From Xanthomonas cassavae CFBP 4642 (GTDB taxonomy: Bacteria > Pseudomonadota > Gammaproteobacteria > Xanthomonadales > Xanthomonadaceae), in NCBI RefSeq assembly GCF_000454545.1, contig NZ_CM002139.1, positions 625,174 through 642,947 on the forward strand: a stretch of 17,774 nucleotides of DNA, given 5' to 3'. Positions within the stretch are counted from its first letter, which is position 1. Each line of letters begins with the position of its first letter. Below are positions 1-6,403 of the stretch, piece by piece. Made by a program: the position numbers and the translations under genes. The notes beneath the pieces are model-generated. The model searched no databases. It saw nothing but the letters and a program-made list of their open reading frames with translations, and had not been told where the DNA came from.

Positions 1-114
1 GAAGGCGATCCCGGACCCGCATGGAGGATCGGCAGAAGGTTGTGAAAAATTTCTGTGCTGACAGCGAGTTAGCCCACTTTTGGCTGTGTTTTACACGAAT
101 CCCTGCCAACCCTC
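1..114 (-). repeat. Terminal inverted repeat of a Tn3-like mobile insertion cassette (left cassette)
   Basis: Read on the minus strand from 114, the sequence opens with GAGGGTTGGCAGGGATTCGT and matches 16764-16877 over 114 bases with one mismatch that I can see (CCAAAAG here, CCCAAAG there). The match runs to the window edge, so its true length is unknown. Terminal repeats of this kind bound Tn3-like cassettes that carry TAL effector genes in Xanthomonas. The outer end is at 114, so the element body lies left of the window and the cassette adjoins the truncated tnpA at 115. Identity well past a short Tn3-type terminus may mean that another TAL-effector 5' flank, reading leftwards, lies outside; this is inference. 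Confidence 0.85.
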
Positions 115-881
115 ACGTTCTGCTGCGAGATGCCCAGCCCCGGCAACAACGTCTTGGAGATTGCGTGCAGCGGCTCCAGCGTAGCTCGCTTCTCGCGCTC
201 GCGGGCCATTTGACGCCAACCGAAATCCTTGGCGTCTTGCCGCAACACCGCCAATTCGGACAGCGCGTTGTCTCGCACCAGAAGCTTAGCCAGCGCCGCC
301 TTGGACCGGTCATCCAGCACGTTGGCCAGCAGGCCGCCCAAGCGTTCACGTTCGGCCGACAGTACCGTTCTCACCAGTTCTTGCAGGGTGGTGTAGCCCG
401 GCCGAATGACCTTGTGTGCGTTGAGCCAGATGATCAGCTCGGCGGCGATGAATCCCGGCGTCACATCCCGGCGCGCGACCTGTGCTGCCTGCTCCGCGAG
501 CGGCGGCAGAGTGTCGGCCGTCCACGCCCGATAGCCAAACAACGCGGCGATGCGTTCGCGCTGGGCGTAGTACTCATGCTTGGTGATCGCCTGGTGCTCG
601 AAGGTCTCGCCGTGGAAGTAGCGGCTCAGCACGAACGCGCCATCGTCCTCGACGTCGCTCCACTCGAAGCGGAAGAAAGCGTGCTTGGCCTTGAAGTAGC
701 CGATCTGCAAGACGCAGTAGACCTTGGCATGAACACTGGGACGGCTGACGGCAAGCGCCAGTTCGGTTTCGGACAGTGCCAGGTAGTCCAGCCGCTGGGC
801 GTCGTCGAAGTCGGGCAAGCCGTACAGCGCTTCCTGCTCAGCGTCCGAAAGGACAGTCAATCGCTCACTCTTGGCGATCAT
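69..881 (-). pseudogene. tnpA: Tn3-family transposase TnpA, N-terminal fragment cut by a cassette end
   Basis: The start ATG (881-879) overlaps the tnpR stop in an ATGA arrangement, and GTGGAG lies about 12 bases upstream. From 881 to 115 the frame encodes about 255 residues typical of the N-terminal (DUF4158-like) region of Tn3-family transposases, beginning MIAKSERLTVLSDAEQEAL and including the FRFEWSDVEDDG stretch. At 115 it runs into the cassette terminal repeat and stops at 69. Full-length proteins of this family are near 1000 residues, so about three quarters is missing, including the DDE catalytic domain. The fragment cannot transpose DNA. An upstream in-frame ATG at 968 lies inside tnpR and is less likely. 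The remainder of tnpA is not in the window; it may lie beyond the left cassette. Confidence 0.85.
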
Positions 882-1471
882 CGTGACGACGCTCCACGGG
901 AACCCGTCCAGCCGATTCGCGCCAAGGTTTCGATCAAGGTGGTGCGCTTGACGCCGAAGTTGCGGCACACCGCCGCCTTGGACATGCCGCCGTTCAGCGC
1001 GGCGACGATGGCATCCAGCTTCTCGCTGGTGATCGCCTGCGGCCGGCCGCCGATCCGGCCGCGCCGCCGAGCTGCGGCCAAACCCGCCACGACACGCTCT
1101 TGGATCAGGGCGCGTTCGTACTGCGCGAGCGCGCCGAATACATGGAATAGCAGTTCGCCGGATGCCGTAGTGGTATCCATCCCCTCGGTCAGCGAGCGGA
1201 ACGCCACCTGCTTGTCCTTGAGTGAGGTCACGATGGTGAGCAAGTGCGACAGCGAACGACCAAGCCGGTCGAGTTTCCAGACCACCAGTACGTCGCCGGG
1301 CCGGACGAAAGCGAGCGCCTTCGCCAAACCCGCACGATCATCCTTTGCGCCAGAGATACGATCTTCGAACAGATGTCGGGCATCGACGCCAGCCGCGAGC
1401 AACGCGTCGCGTTGCAAATCCGTGCTCTGCCGGTCGGAGTCCGACGACACGCGCATGTAGCCGATCAACAT
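878..1471 (-). CDS. tnpR: Serine resolvase/invertase TnpR of a Tn3-family transposon
   Basis: This 197-residue protein has the serine recombinase catalytic domain: MLIGYMRVSS at the N-terminus, where S9 in the RVS motif is the expected nucleophile, then DRISGAKDDRAGL and WKLDRLGRSLSHLL. A YERALIQERV segment marks the linking helix and a C-terminal helix-turn-helix region is suggested by GMSKAAVCRNFGVKRTTL. Length and order match family TnpR proteins, which resolve cointegrates at a res site. It lies directly upstream of, and overlaps by four bases, the start of tnpA, a usual tnpR-tnpA operon. It appears intact although tnpA is truncated, so it could still act on res-containing DNA. Confidence 0.95.
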   Translation of the reverse strand: MLIGYMRVSSDSDRQSTDLQRDALLAAGVDARHLFEDRISGAKDDRAGLAKALAFVRPGDVLVVWKLDRLGRSLSHLLTIVTSLKDKQVAFRSLTEGMDTTTASGELLFHVFGALAQYERALIQERVVAGLAAARRRGRIGGRPQAITSEKLDAIVAALNGGMSKAAVCRNFGVKRTTLIETLARIGWTGSRGASSR

Positions 1472-1560
1472 AGGCGAATAACCGTCTCAAATAGGTTTTC
1501 GTATGCTAGTTAATAGCGACTATGTTTTCCGCACACTTTTGGAGGGGCTGCCCGATTCCT
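1472..1560. promoter_or_regulatory. Candidate res site and tnpR promoter region
   Basis: The non-coding stretch directly before tnpR is where Tn3-family elements keep the res recombination site. An imperfect 27-bp dyad at 1475-1501 has symmetric ends (CGAATAACC and GGTTTTCG), the size expected for a resolvase subsite. I cannot align all three subsites, so only location and this dyad support the call. Confidence 0.35.
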
Positions 1561-1637
1561 CTTGCTGGAGATCGCCGCTATGTCGCCAAACACTTGTTTT
1601 CCGACAGTAGGGCACTTGCGGCCTAGGCTCAATCAGG

Positions 1638-1670
1638 TTATATTTTTATATAATTCAATCTATGGAGGTG
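1638..1670 (+). promoter_or_regulatory. chpSB -10 box with overlapping dyad, and ribosome binding site
   Basis: A perfect TATAAT lies at 1649-1654 in an AT-rich island unlike the surrounding GC-rich DNA. A 16-bp dyad TTATAT-TTTT-ATATAA (1638-1653) overlaps it, as expected for an operator bound by the antitoxin or its complex with the toxin, since such operons are usually autoregulated. No good -35 is visible at 17 bp. GGAGGTG at 1664-1670 is a strong ribosome binding site for the ATG at 1676. Confidence 0.55.
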
Positions 1671-1675
1671 CGTCC

Positions 1676-1933
1676 ATGCATACGACCAATCTGCGTAAGG
1701 TCGGTGGCTCGATCATGTTGGCTGTCCCGCCCGCCATTCTGGATATGCTGCGTCTGCGTGCCGGCGCTACCGTTGGTTTGGCCGTCGATCATGGTCGCCT
1801 GGTGGTCGAACCCACGCTGCGTCCGCACTACAGCCTGGATGAGCTGCTGGCCCAATGCGACGCATCCGCCGAACTCTCCACCGAAGATCGGGTATGGCTC
1901 GACGCCAAGCCTGTTGGCAGCGAGCTGCTGTGA
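1676..1933 (+). CDS. chpS: ChpS/MazE-type antitoxin (SpoVT/AbrB fold)
   Basis: This 85-residue protein has the N-terminal AbrB/MazE DNA-binding region (residues 1-45: LRKVGGSIMLAVPPAIL followed by LRLRAGATVGLAVDHGRLVV). Its C-terminal tail has YSLDELLAQCD, which is the toxin-binding tail also found in E. coli ChpS. The start at 1676 is chosen over an upstream in-frame TTG because of the GGAGGTG ribosome binding site and the family length of about 83 residues. Its stop overlaps the toxin start by one base (TGATG), giving translational coupling. It should neutralise the toxin and repress the operon at the AT-rich dyad upstream. The pair lies just behind the transposon resolvase and may be transposon cargo or plasmid addiction. 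Confidence 0.9.
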   Translation: MHTTNLRKVGGSIMLAVPPAILDMLRLRAGATVGLAVDHGRLVVEPTLRPHYSLDELLAQCDASAELSTEDRVWLDAKPVGSELL

Positions 1934-2265
1934 TGGATCGCGGCGATGTCTATTTGGTTTCGCTCGATCCCACGTCCGGCCATGAACAACAGGGCACGCG
2001 CCCGGTGCTGATTGTGTCGCCAAGCGCGTTCAACCGCCTGACGAAAACACCGGTCGTGCTGCCGATCACCAGTGGGGGTAACTTCGCCCGCACGGCAGGC
2101 TTTACCGTGTCGCTCATGGGTGCGGGTACCAACACAACTGGCGTAGTTCGCTGCGATCAGCCCCGCGCTCTCGATCTAGCCTCGCGGCGCGGGCGCAAGC
2201 TGGAAACCGTGCCGTCCCCGATCATGGATGAGGTATTAGCGAAGCTGAGCGCAATCCTTGAGTAA
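1933..2265 (+). CDS. chpB: ChpB/PemK/MazF-type endoribonuclease toxin
   Basis: The 110-residue product matches the MazF/PemK fold: RGDVYLVSLDPTSGHEQQG at the N-terminus, then RPVLIVSP and LPITSGGNFARTAGFTVSL. The GHEQQG and GGNFAR-AGF blocks resemble E. coli ChpB closely. Such toxins cut mRNA in a sequence-dependent way and are held inactive by the partner antitoxin. The ATG at 1933 overlaps the antitoxin stop, and an in-frame ATG further upstream (1855) would lie inside chpS. No frameshift or missing core motif is seen, so it is probably active. The cleavage sequence cannot be predicted from the primary sequence. Confidence 0.92.
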   Translation: MDRGDVYLVSLDPTSGHEQQGTRPVLIVSPSAFNRLTKTPVVLPITSGGNFARTAGFTVSLMGAGTNTTGVVRCDQPRALDLASRRGRKLETVPSPIMDEVLAKLSAILE

Positions 2266-2275
2266 AGCCTTGGTA

Positions 2276-2302
2276 CTGGAACTGGAACTGGAACTGGAAC
2301 TG
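2276..2302. repeat. Hexanucleotide tandem repeat (CTGGAA)4.5
   Basis: Four perfect CTGGAA units run from 2276 to 2299, followed by CTG. The tract starts 10 bases after the toxin stop and ends 10 bases before a candidate GTG start at 2313. Unit-number changes would not alter a reading frame but would change spacing between the toxin and the next gene. Confidence 0.9.
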
Positions 2303-2312
2303 CGGATGAAAC

Positions 2313-2527
2313 GTGAATCAGGTCATTTCAATCGATCAGCGCAGCGTAGAGGCGGCGACCGGCACGTTCTTCTTGGAAGCAGGTCGCCGGCAAATGAGCA
2401 CGAACGCCTACAGGTGTTGATCGGCGTCATCATCGACTCCCATCCTGACTGGCCCCTCTCCGAAGTGGGTAACACTGCGCTGCTGCTTTCTGGCGCGACG
2501 ATAGAGAAGGTAGCGGCTGTTACGTAA
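2313..2527 (+). pseudogene. Small broken or frameshifted gene, function unknown
   Basis: Two overlapping frames each look protein-like over different halves. From GTG 2313 the first frame reads MNQVISIDQRSVEAATGTFF and onward through LEAGRRQ, then stops at 2420. The +1 frame from about 2390 to 2527 reads NEHERLQVLIGVIIDSHPD and then WPLSEVGNTALLLSG. Joining the frames near 2390 gives a continuous protein of about 70 residues, which suggests one single-base indel. I do not recognise the family. A single-frame reading from a TTG at 2258 is also open but begins with a low-complexity LELELELEL encoded by the hexamer repeat, so I consider it less likely. Confidence 0.35.
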
Positions 2528-2543
2528 GCGATGGAGGAGAACC

Positions 2544-2756
2544 ATGAGACGGGCCGATTTCTTCTGCGAGGACTTTCAGGAATTCGGCGATGTACTTGCC
2601 GACATGGCCCAGGAAGCCGAAGCGTTAGCCTTCATGACGCCGGCCGACGGCCTTTTTATTGGCTACCGTGACCGCCCCTTCGCAATAGCACGTGAAGTCT
2701 CCGCAATAAACGGCGGCTTGCGAGCCGCTATTGCAATCATCAAACATGACGATTGA
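2544..2756 (+). CDS. Small hypothetical protein
   Basis: This 70-residue acidic protein begins MRRADFFCEDFQEFGDVLAD and has no motif or membrane segment that I recognise. GGAGGAG seven bases upstream is a near-ideal ribosome binding site. Its last 11 bases overlap the start of the pRiA4b ORF-3 gene, so the two are probably co-translated. Existence of the gene is well supported by the ribosome binding site and coupling; function is unknown. Confidence 0.6.
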   Translation: MRRADFFCEDFQEFGDVLADMAQEAEALAFMTPADGLFIGYRDRPFAIAREVSAINGGLRAAIAIIKHDD

Positions 2757-3282
2757 GAATCCGGCCTCCGTGTGGCGTCTTAGGGTCGAATTGCTGGGTG
2801 TCGCGCCACCAGTGTGGCGTCGCTTCGACACCTACGCAGATGTGAAACTCTCGCAATTGCACTACTTCATCCAGGGCGTGATGGGCTGGGAACTGATGCA
2901 CCTGTTCTCATACCAGGACGGGCGCGGCTACGGTGACCAGATCAGTAGCGAGTTGAGGCTGTGCGATGTATGCCGCGTCGGTGACGCGCTGACCTACACC
3001 TACGACTTTGGCGACAACTGGCAGCACCGGGTGATAGTCGAGAAGACAATGGCAAGGCCGAAGGGAACCTACCCGCGCGTGATTGCCGGCAAATATGCCT
3101 GCCCACCGGAAGATTGTGGCGGGCCGTGGGGTTATGGGGACATGCTCAGGGTACTCGCTGGCCACCGCAACGCCCGCCGACGCGAACTCGTCGAGTGGCT
3201 AGGCGGACCGTTCAATCCCAAGACGTTTGATATGGAGGAAGCCAGGGAGCGCCTGGCTGAGTACGTCGTGGCGTCGGGGTGA
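2746..3282 (+). CDS. Plasmid pRiA4b ORF-3 family protein
   Basis: The 178-residue product carries the signature of the pRiA4b ORF-3-like family: WRLRVELLGVAPPVWRRF near the N-terminus, LHYFIQGVMGW, then YTYDFGDNWQHRVIVEK and the cysteine-containing PPEDCGGPWGY block. The family is common on plasmids and mobile DNA, and its biochemical role is not established. I place the start at ATG 2746, which overlaps the upstream small gene; a TTG at 2731 is the in-frame alternative. The C-terminus overlaps, on the other strand, the tail of the minus-strand frame ending at 3132, and that overlap probably marks a rearrangement end. Confidence 0.88.
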   Translation: MTIENPASVWRLRVELLGVAPPVWRRFDTYADVKLSQLHYFIQGVMGWELMHLFSYQDGRGYGDQISSELRLCDVCRVGDALTYTYDFGDNWQHRVIVEKTMARPKGTYPRVIAGKYACPPEDCGGPWGYGDMLRVLAGHRNARRRELVEWLGGPFNPKTFDMEEARERLAEYVVASG

Positions 3283-3446
3283 CGGAATTTTCGGCGGTTC
3301 CGGCTTACATCCCCTAAAGCGAGCGTCAGCAGCAGGCCGCCAATAAACTGGATGTAGACCAGGCCTGTCCCGACGGCGAATACAGCGCGGATAACAGCCT
3401 TGGCGATCACGACAATGAAGTCGTCCAGAAACCGGAAGATTTTCAC
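3132..3446 (-). CDS. Small membrane protein, probably 3'-altered
   Basis: A GTG start at 3446 has AGGAGGG seven bases upstream. The first 45 residues (VKIFRFLDDFIVVIAKAVIR, then AVFAVGTGLVYIQFIGGLLL) are strongly hydrophobic and predict one or two membrane segments. After about residue 55 the frame runs 151 bases antisense into the pRiA4b ORF-3 gene, and the residues become Ser/Arg-rich and shadow-like. The real gene probably ended elsewhere and was truncated at a junction near 3283. It lies 70 bases downstream of the DUF3560 gene in the same direction. The family is not recognised. Confidence 0.45.
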   Translation of the reverse strand: MKIFRFLDDFIVVIAKAVIRAVFAVGTGLVYIQFIGGLLLTLALGDVSRNRRKFRHPDATTYSARRSLASSISNVLGLNGPPSHSTSSRRRALRWPASTLSMSP

Positions 3447-3466
3447 GGGCACCCTCCTGGGTAGTG

Positions 3467-3486
3467 GGAGCCCCCGCAGGGGCTCC
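3467..3486 (-). promoter_or_regulatory. Perfect 8-bp stem hairpin between the DUF3560 and membrane-protein genes
   Basis: GGAGCCCC (3467-3474) and GGGGCTCC (3479-3486) form a perfect stem with a four-base loop. There is no T tract on either side, so it does not look like an intrinsic terminator. It could stabilise or process the two-gene transcript, ending about 20 bases before the downstream GTG. Confidence 0.5.
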
Positions 3487-3516
3487 AAGTTGGTAATCCT
3501 GTGTTTCCAATATACA

Positions 3517-4460
3517 TCATATTGGTAATTGAATGTCACCAATATTGGCGGAAGTGAGGCCGTCGAATACCTGTCTGCCGTTGTAGATACCGGCGTTGTT
3601 CAGTTGCCGAACCCACGGTTGACCATCGCGGCTCGGGCTCCACTTGAACCCGTAACGCTTGAGCAGCGTGCGCGTCGCCTGGTCCGGCTTGGCGTCGAAA
3701 AGGAACATCACCCGGTTTTCCGCTACGTCCTCGCGGTACGTGAAACCGTCCCCACGCCGCTCCACGTCAGCCGAGGCCTTGCGCTTCTCCAGCTCATCGA
3801 TGCGCAACCGCACCCGTCGCATATTCGCTGTGTTGTTGCTGAGTGCGTAGCTCGGGAAGCCGACGCGGCCGCAGAAATCCGGCTTCAGAATGTCGGCGGC
3901 CACCGCAGCCGTGAACCCCTGGGAGATCAATGCGGCTTCGCGTTCCTCCGGCGTCTTCTTCGTCCGAATGACCTTGTTCGCGGCCTTCATCCGCTCCTGT
4001 GATGCTTCCATCGCTTCCAGCTCCTTGCGCAGCTTGGCGACCGCATCCGGGTCATCGCTGGAGATCCCCCCGTTCCGACTGCCGCCGCCTTGCTCGCGTA
4101 GTGCTGGGCGTTGTCCATCTCGGCGAACGCCTTGCCGAACGTCTTGTGTATGCGCTTGCGATAATTACGGTCCCGGCTTTCGCTGTGATGCCCAACGAGG
4201 ATGGGCTGGCCGAACGGGATCGCACCGGCCATCGAACGGGCTTTCTTGTGCAGGCTGTCGGCGTTCTTGTTCGCTTCCTGGGCACGGGTCAGCAGGCGTT
4301 CACGGCGGGCTTCCAACTTGGCTTCATAGCTGTTCATCGGGGTCTTTTCTTCGGTGTGGTCGATCTGATTGCTGTTGCTGTCACACATTGCTTTGCTAGA
4401 TGCAGGAGCCGGCTCTTGATCTTGTGTATCGCGCTTCAGCGCGGGCGTGTTTAGGTTCAT
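3517..4460 (-). pseudogene. DUF3560 domain protein, broken by a homopolymer frameshift
   Basis: The N-terminal half (4460 to about 4072) contains the DUF3560 pattern: YEAKLEARRERLLTRAQ, AIPFGQPILVGHHSE and the RDRNYRKRI block. The matching C-terminal half continues in another frame (4011 to 3517: MEASQERMKAANKVI, GRVGFPSYALSNN, and FKWSPSRDGQPWVRQLN near the end). The frames change at a run of six C bases at 4066-4071 (G on the coding strand). Seven G would restore one continuous frame, reading through ISSDDPDAVAKLRKELEAME. The intact protein would be about 314 residues. AAGGAA lies a few bases before ATG 4460. DUF3560 proteins are common on plasmids and integrative elements; no enzyme activity is established to my knowledge. 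A real mutation, phase variation or a sequencing error would all look like this. Confidence 0.85.
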
Positions 4461-4856
4461 CGGGACGTTCCTTTTGCTGTTGTGGGGGGGTTGACCATTG
4501 CTTCGCTGAGTGCCTTTCGCCGTGTTGCCCGTAGGTCGGCCGGGTCAAGCGGGTGTCCAGGGAGAGACGGGAAGCCGCAGCCCGAAGCGCAGCGCAGGGA
4601 CCGGGTGAGCGGATCAGCGAAGCGGTGCCCTGGATGGCCGCGCAGCGCCCGGACTACCGTTCAGGGCAGGCGAAAGGGTCTCAGCGATGCAGCACGCCAC
4701 CGGCGACGCGTGGGAGCGGTCCCGTGGACCGTGAGCGCGTCGCGTCAGCGACGTGCAGATGGAGCCGTTCCGGCGAGCCGCAGGCGCGGTTCTGCGGCCG
4801 TGTGCGGCCGTCGCTGGTGATCGCGTTGGTGATCGAGCTGGTGGCCGTTCTGCAGG
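4461..4856. other. GC-rich intergenic stretch, no gene recognised
   Basis: The open frames here are Arg/Ala/Pro-rich on both strands and show no recognisable motif or good ribosome binding site. The segment should contain the promoter of the minus-strand DUF3560 gene, but I see no convincing -35/-10 pair. It ends at the left boundary of the tandem duplication. Confidence 0.5.
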
Positions 4857-4886
4857 GCAGGGCGGCCGCACTGGCCGGCGTGCGAT

Positions 4887-5280
4887 CGGCACGCTGAAAC
4901 TGTCTTGCGGCGCGTGCGCGAGGACGCCCGCCCCCAGCTTGCCAACCGCTTCCCCCGAACCCTCCGATAGGGAGGTCTCCGGGCTCCGGGGCGGCGCTGA
5001 GCGCCGGCCGTGGACAACCCCGGGACGGGCTGGCGGCGCCATCAAAAGCGGGTTTGCAGTGGGGAGGTGAGGGTGGTTCCCTGCCGGCGGCGGGAGCGTT
5101 GCTCTCGGCGCTGAAGCCGCGCGTGTGCGGGTGATGCGTTGTCCGTAGGGGGGCCCCCCCCCTACACCCCGGATCGGGCACCTGGTCGTCGTCGTCGTCG
5201 TCGTCGGCGGCGTTGGCGTTGGCGACACGATCGCGGACCTGGTGAGCTTGAACTGTGACCAAGACAGTTTCAGCGTGCCG
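4887..5280. repeat. Structured non-coding block bounded by 21-bp inverted repeats (copy A)
   Basis: The sequence ending CACGCTGAAACTGTCTTG at 4887-4907 is repeated perfectly in inverted orientation at 5260-5280. Just outside, CTGGCCGG on the left and CCGGCCAGG on the right also pair, offset by a short insertion. The enclosed GC-rich DNA holds no convincing gene but has a GTAGGGGGG/CCCCCCTAC hairpin at 5145-5165 and the GTC tract at 5185-5205. A smaller dyad AACTGT-N7-ACAGTT lies at 5251-5270. It could be a small non-autonomous element or a plasmid cis-site; I cannot tell which. Confidence 0.6.
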
Positions 5281-5309
5281 GCCAGGGCGTTGGCGACATG
5301 CCTCGGTCT

Positions 5310-5400
5310 GAGGGTTGGCAGGGATTCGTGTAAGAAACCTTTACTGACAGCAAGTTAGCCCACTTTTGGCTGTGTTTTACACGAATCCCTGCCAACCCTC
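5310..5400. mobile_element. 91-bp miniature cassette (MITE-like) with Tn3-type ends, copy A
   Basis: The first 24 bases, from GAGGGTTGGCAGGGATTCGT through GTAA, are perfectly inverted at the other end. The right arm matches the TAL-cassette terminal repeat for about 57 bases, with one difference (TTGCTGTCAG versus TCGCTGTCAG); the left arm matches for only 24. So this is two cassette ends brought together with almost nothing between. TCTGA occurs at 5307-5311 and again at 5399-5403. If the element ends at GGG/CCC, these are a 5-bp target duplication as expected for Tn3-family transposition. It has no gene and would need a transposase in trans. Confidence 0.8.
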
Positions 5401-5489
5401 TGACTAAGCCCGAAGGGGCGAGACGCCGAAGGCGGCTCGATGCCGGCTGCGCCGGCTCGACGGCGCGGATAGCCGCCCGCCCATCATAT

Positions 5490-5518
5490 TTGCAACATTG
5501 AATCTTTGATGTTACTAA
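5490..5518 (+). promoter_or_regulatory. Possible promoter of the trbM-like gene (copy A; also at 7010-7038)
   Basis: TTGCAA (5490-5495) and TACTAA (5513-5518) are 17 bases apart in an AT-rich patch about 80 bases upstream of the ribosome binding site. The -35 match is fair and the -10 match weak, so this is only a candidate. Confidence 0.3.
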
Positions 5519-5594
5519 GCCGCCTCGTAACTTTCCTAATGTTCTTCGGTCGCCGAAATGACGACGCTAGGACATAACCTGAGCGGAGGCACCA

Positions 5595-5930
5595 ATGAAG
5601 CCAGTCAACAAGATGCTCTTGATCGTTGCGCTTTTGCCGTTCGCCGACTCGGCATTGGCGGATGGCGTCAGTGGAGTACAGCGGCCGCAGCAGGTCATGT
5701 CCGACAAGGACAAATGGGCCTGCGAGGTGGCGATGTGTCTTGCAAATCCGCAAGGTCCAACGGCCGTTTCGGAGTGCAAACCGCCGATCGACAAGATGCG
5801 TCGCGAGCTTGCCAAGGGCAATTCAATTCCCAAGTGTCGCTTTCTCGGCAGCAACAACAGTGGCGGCGGTGGCACGAGTACCGGTGGTAGTGAAGAAGAA
5901 CAGCGGCAAGCACAGCAACTGCGACGGTAA
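5595..5930 (+). CDS. TrbM/KikA/MpfK-type conjugal transfer protein (copy A)
   Basis: The 111-residue precursor starts with a signal peptide ([22 protein letters not shown], probable cleavage after ALA). The core [19 protein letters not shown] followed by [17 protein letters not shown] is the conserved TrbM/KikA pattern, with paired cysteines in CEVAMC and SEC. GGAGG lies six bases before the ATG. TrbM-type proteins are secreted parts of plasmid mating-pair systems. Many relatives are longer; this one ends after a Gly/Ser linker and an [12 protein letters not shown] tail, with an IS5 remnant a few bases downstream, so the C-terminus may have been lost. No other conjugation gene is visible nearby, so it is probably a leftover of a transfer region. 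Confidence 0.8.
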   Translation: MKPVNKMLLIVALLPFADSALADGVSGVQRPQQVMSDKDKWACEVAMCLANPQGPTAVSECKPPIDKMRRELAKGNSIPKCRFLGSNNSGGGGTSTGGSEEEQRQAQQLRR

Positions 5931-5941
5931 GACAGTCCCGT

Positions 5942-6150
5942 AATCCCGCTGGCGACGGCCGCATTGTCGATGCGACGCTGATCGCTGCGCCCAGCTCGAC
6001 TAAGAATGCCGACCATGCGCGCGCGCCTGAAATGCATCAGACCAGAAAGGGCAATCAGTGGTATTTCTATACAGGCGCGGACAAACGCCAAGAACTTCAG
6101 GACTGCGAAGGAGCATTCTTCATCGCCGCCAGGCCCTCGATGGTGAAGCC
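5942..6150 (+). pseudogene. IS5-family transposase remnant with internal deletion (copy A)
   Basis: One frame reads [19 protein letters not shown] and [13 protein letters not shown], which is the DDE core segment of IS5-type transposases, with the catalytic Asp in IVDATLI. It then jumps in frame to [20 protein letters not shown], a segment that normally lies some 50 residues further on, around the second catalytic Asp. The intervening part and both ends of the protein are absent. Past about 6150 the frame stays open to 6268 but no longer resembles a transposase. No IS terminal repeats are recognised. It lies directly behind the trbM-like gene and may have clipped it. Confidence 0.75.
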
Positions 6151-6403
6151 ATTCGCAGCAGGATGTGACTCATTGGCACCTCGTCAGCATGGGCGTGTGC
6201 AGCCCGGAAGCCACCATTGCGCAGGGGCGCCGGCTTCCGCAGGCGGAGCGCGCAGGGGCGAGGATTAGGGCCGACTGGCGATGACGCGGCACGCGGCATC
6301 GGTGCGCAGCACCCCAAGCCGGTGACCGCTTGCGGTCACGCCCCCGCCTGGATGGGGTCAGACCCACGCCACTGCAGGGCGGCCGCACTGGCCGGCGTGC
6401 GAT

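Larger units (their letters stand above)
4857..6373 (+). repeat. 1.5-kb direct tandem duplication, copy A
   Basis: Copy A is 1517 bases and is repeated directly at 6374-7893 in the same orientation. The segments I compared side by side are identical apart from one fewer GTC triplet here (7 rather than 8 at 5185-5205). At the joint, the end of the unit (ACTGCA) is fused to its start (GCAGGGC), and the trinucleotide GCA is shared by the two original borders. This is the pattern left by illegitimate recombination at microhomology. The near identity implies a recent event. Each copy contains an inverted-repeat pair, a mini-cassette, a trbM-like gene and an IS5 remnant. Confidence 0.95.

Noticed and set aside
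21..1460. Long plus-strand frame of 479 codons
   Set aside because: It is antisense to tnpA and tnpR, begins in the cassette end and has no recognisable domain; it is a GC-rich shadow.
5145..5165. G6/C9 hairpin as an intrinsic terminator
   Set aside because: No T tract follows on either strand; I treat it only as secondary structure within the duplicated block.
4614..5262. Minus-strand frames with a poly-Asp or poly-Thr run
   Set aside because: The runs come from the GTC triplet tract, and the rest is low-complexity Arg/Pro/Ala with no ribosome binding site.
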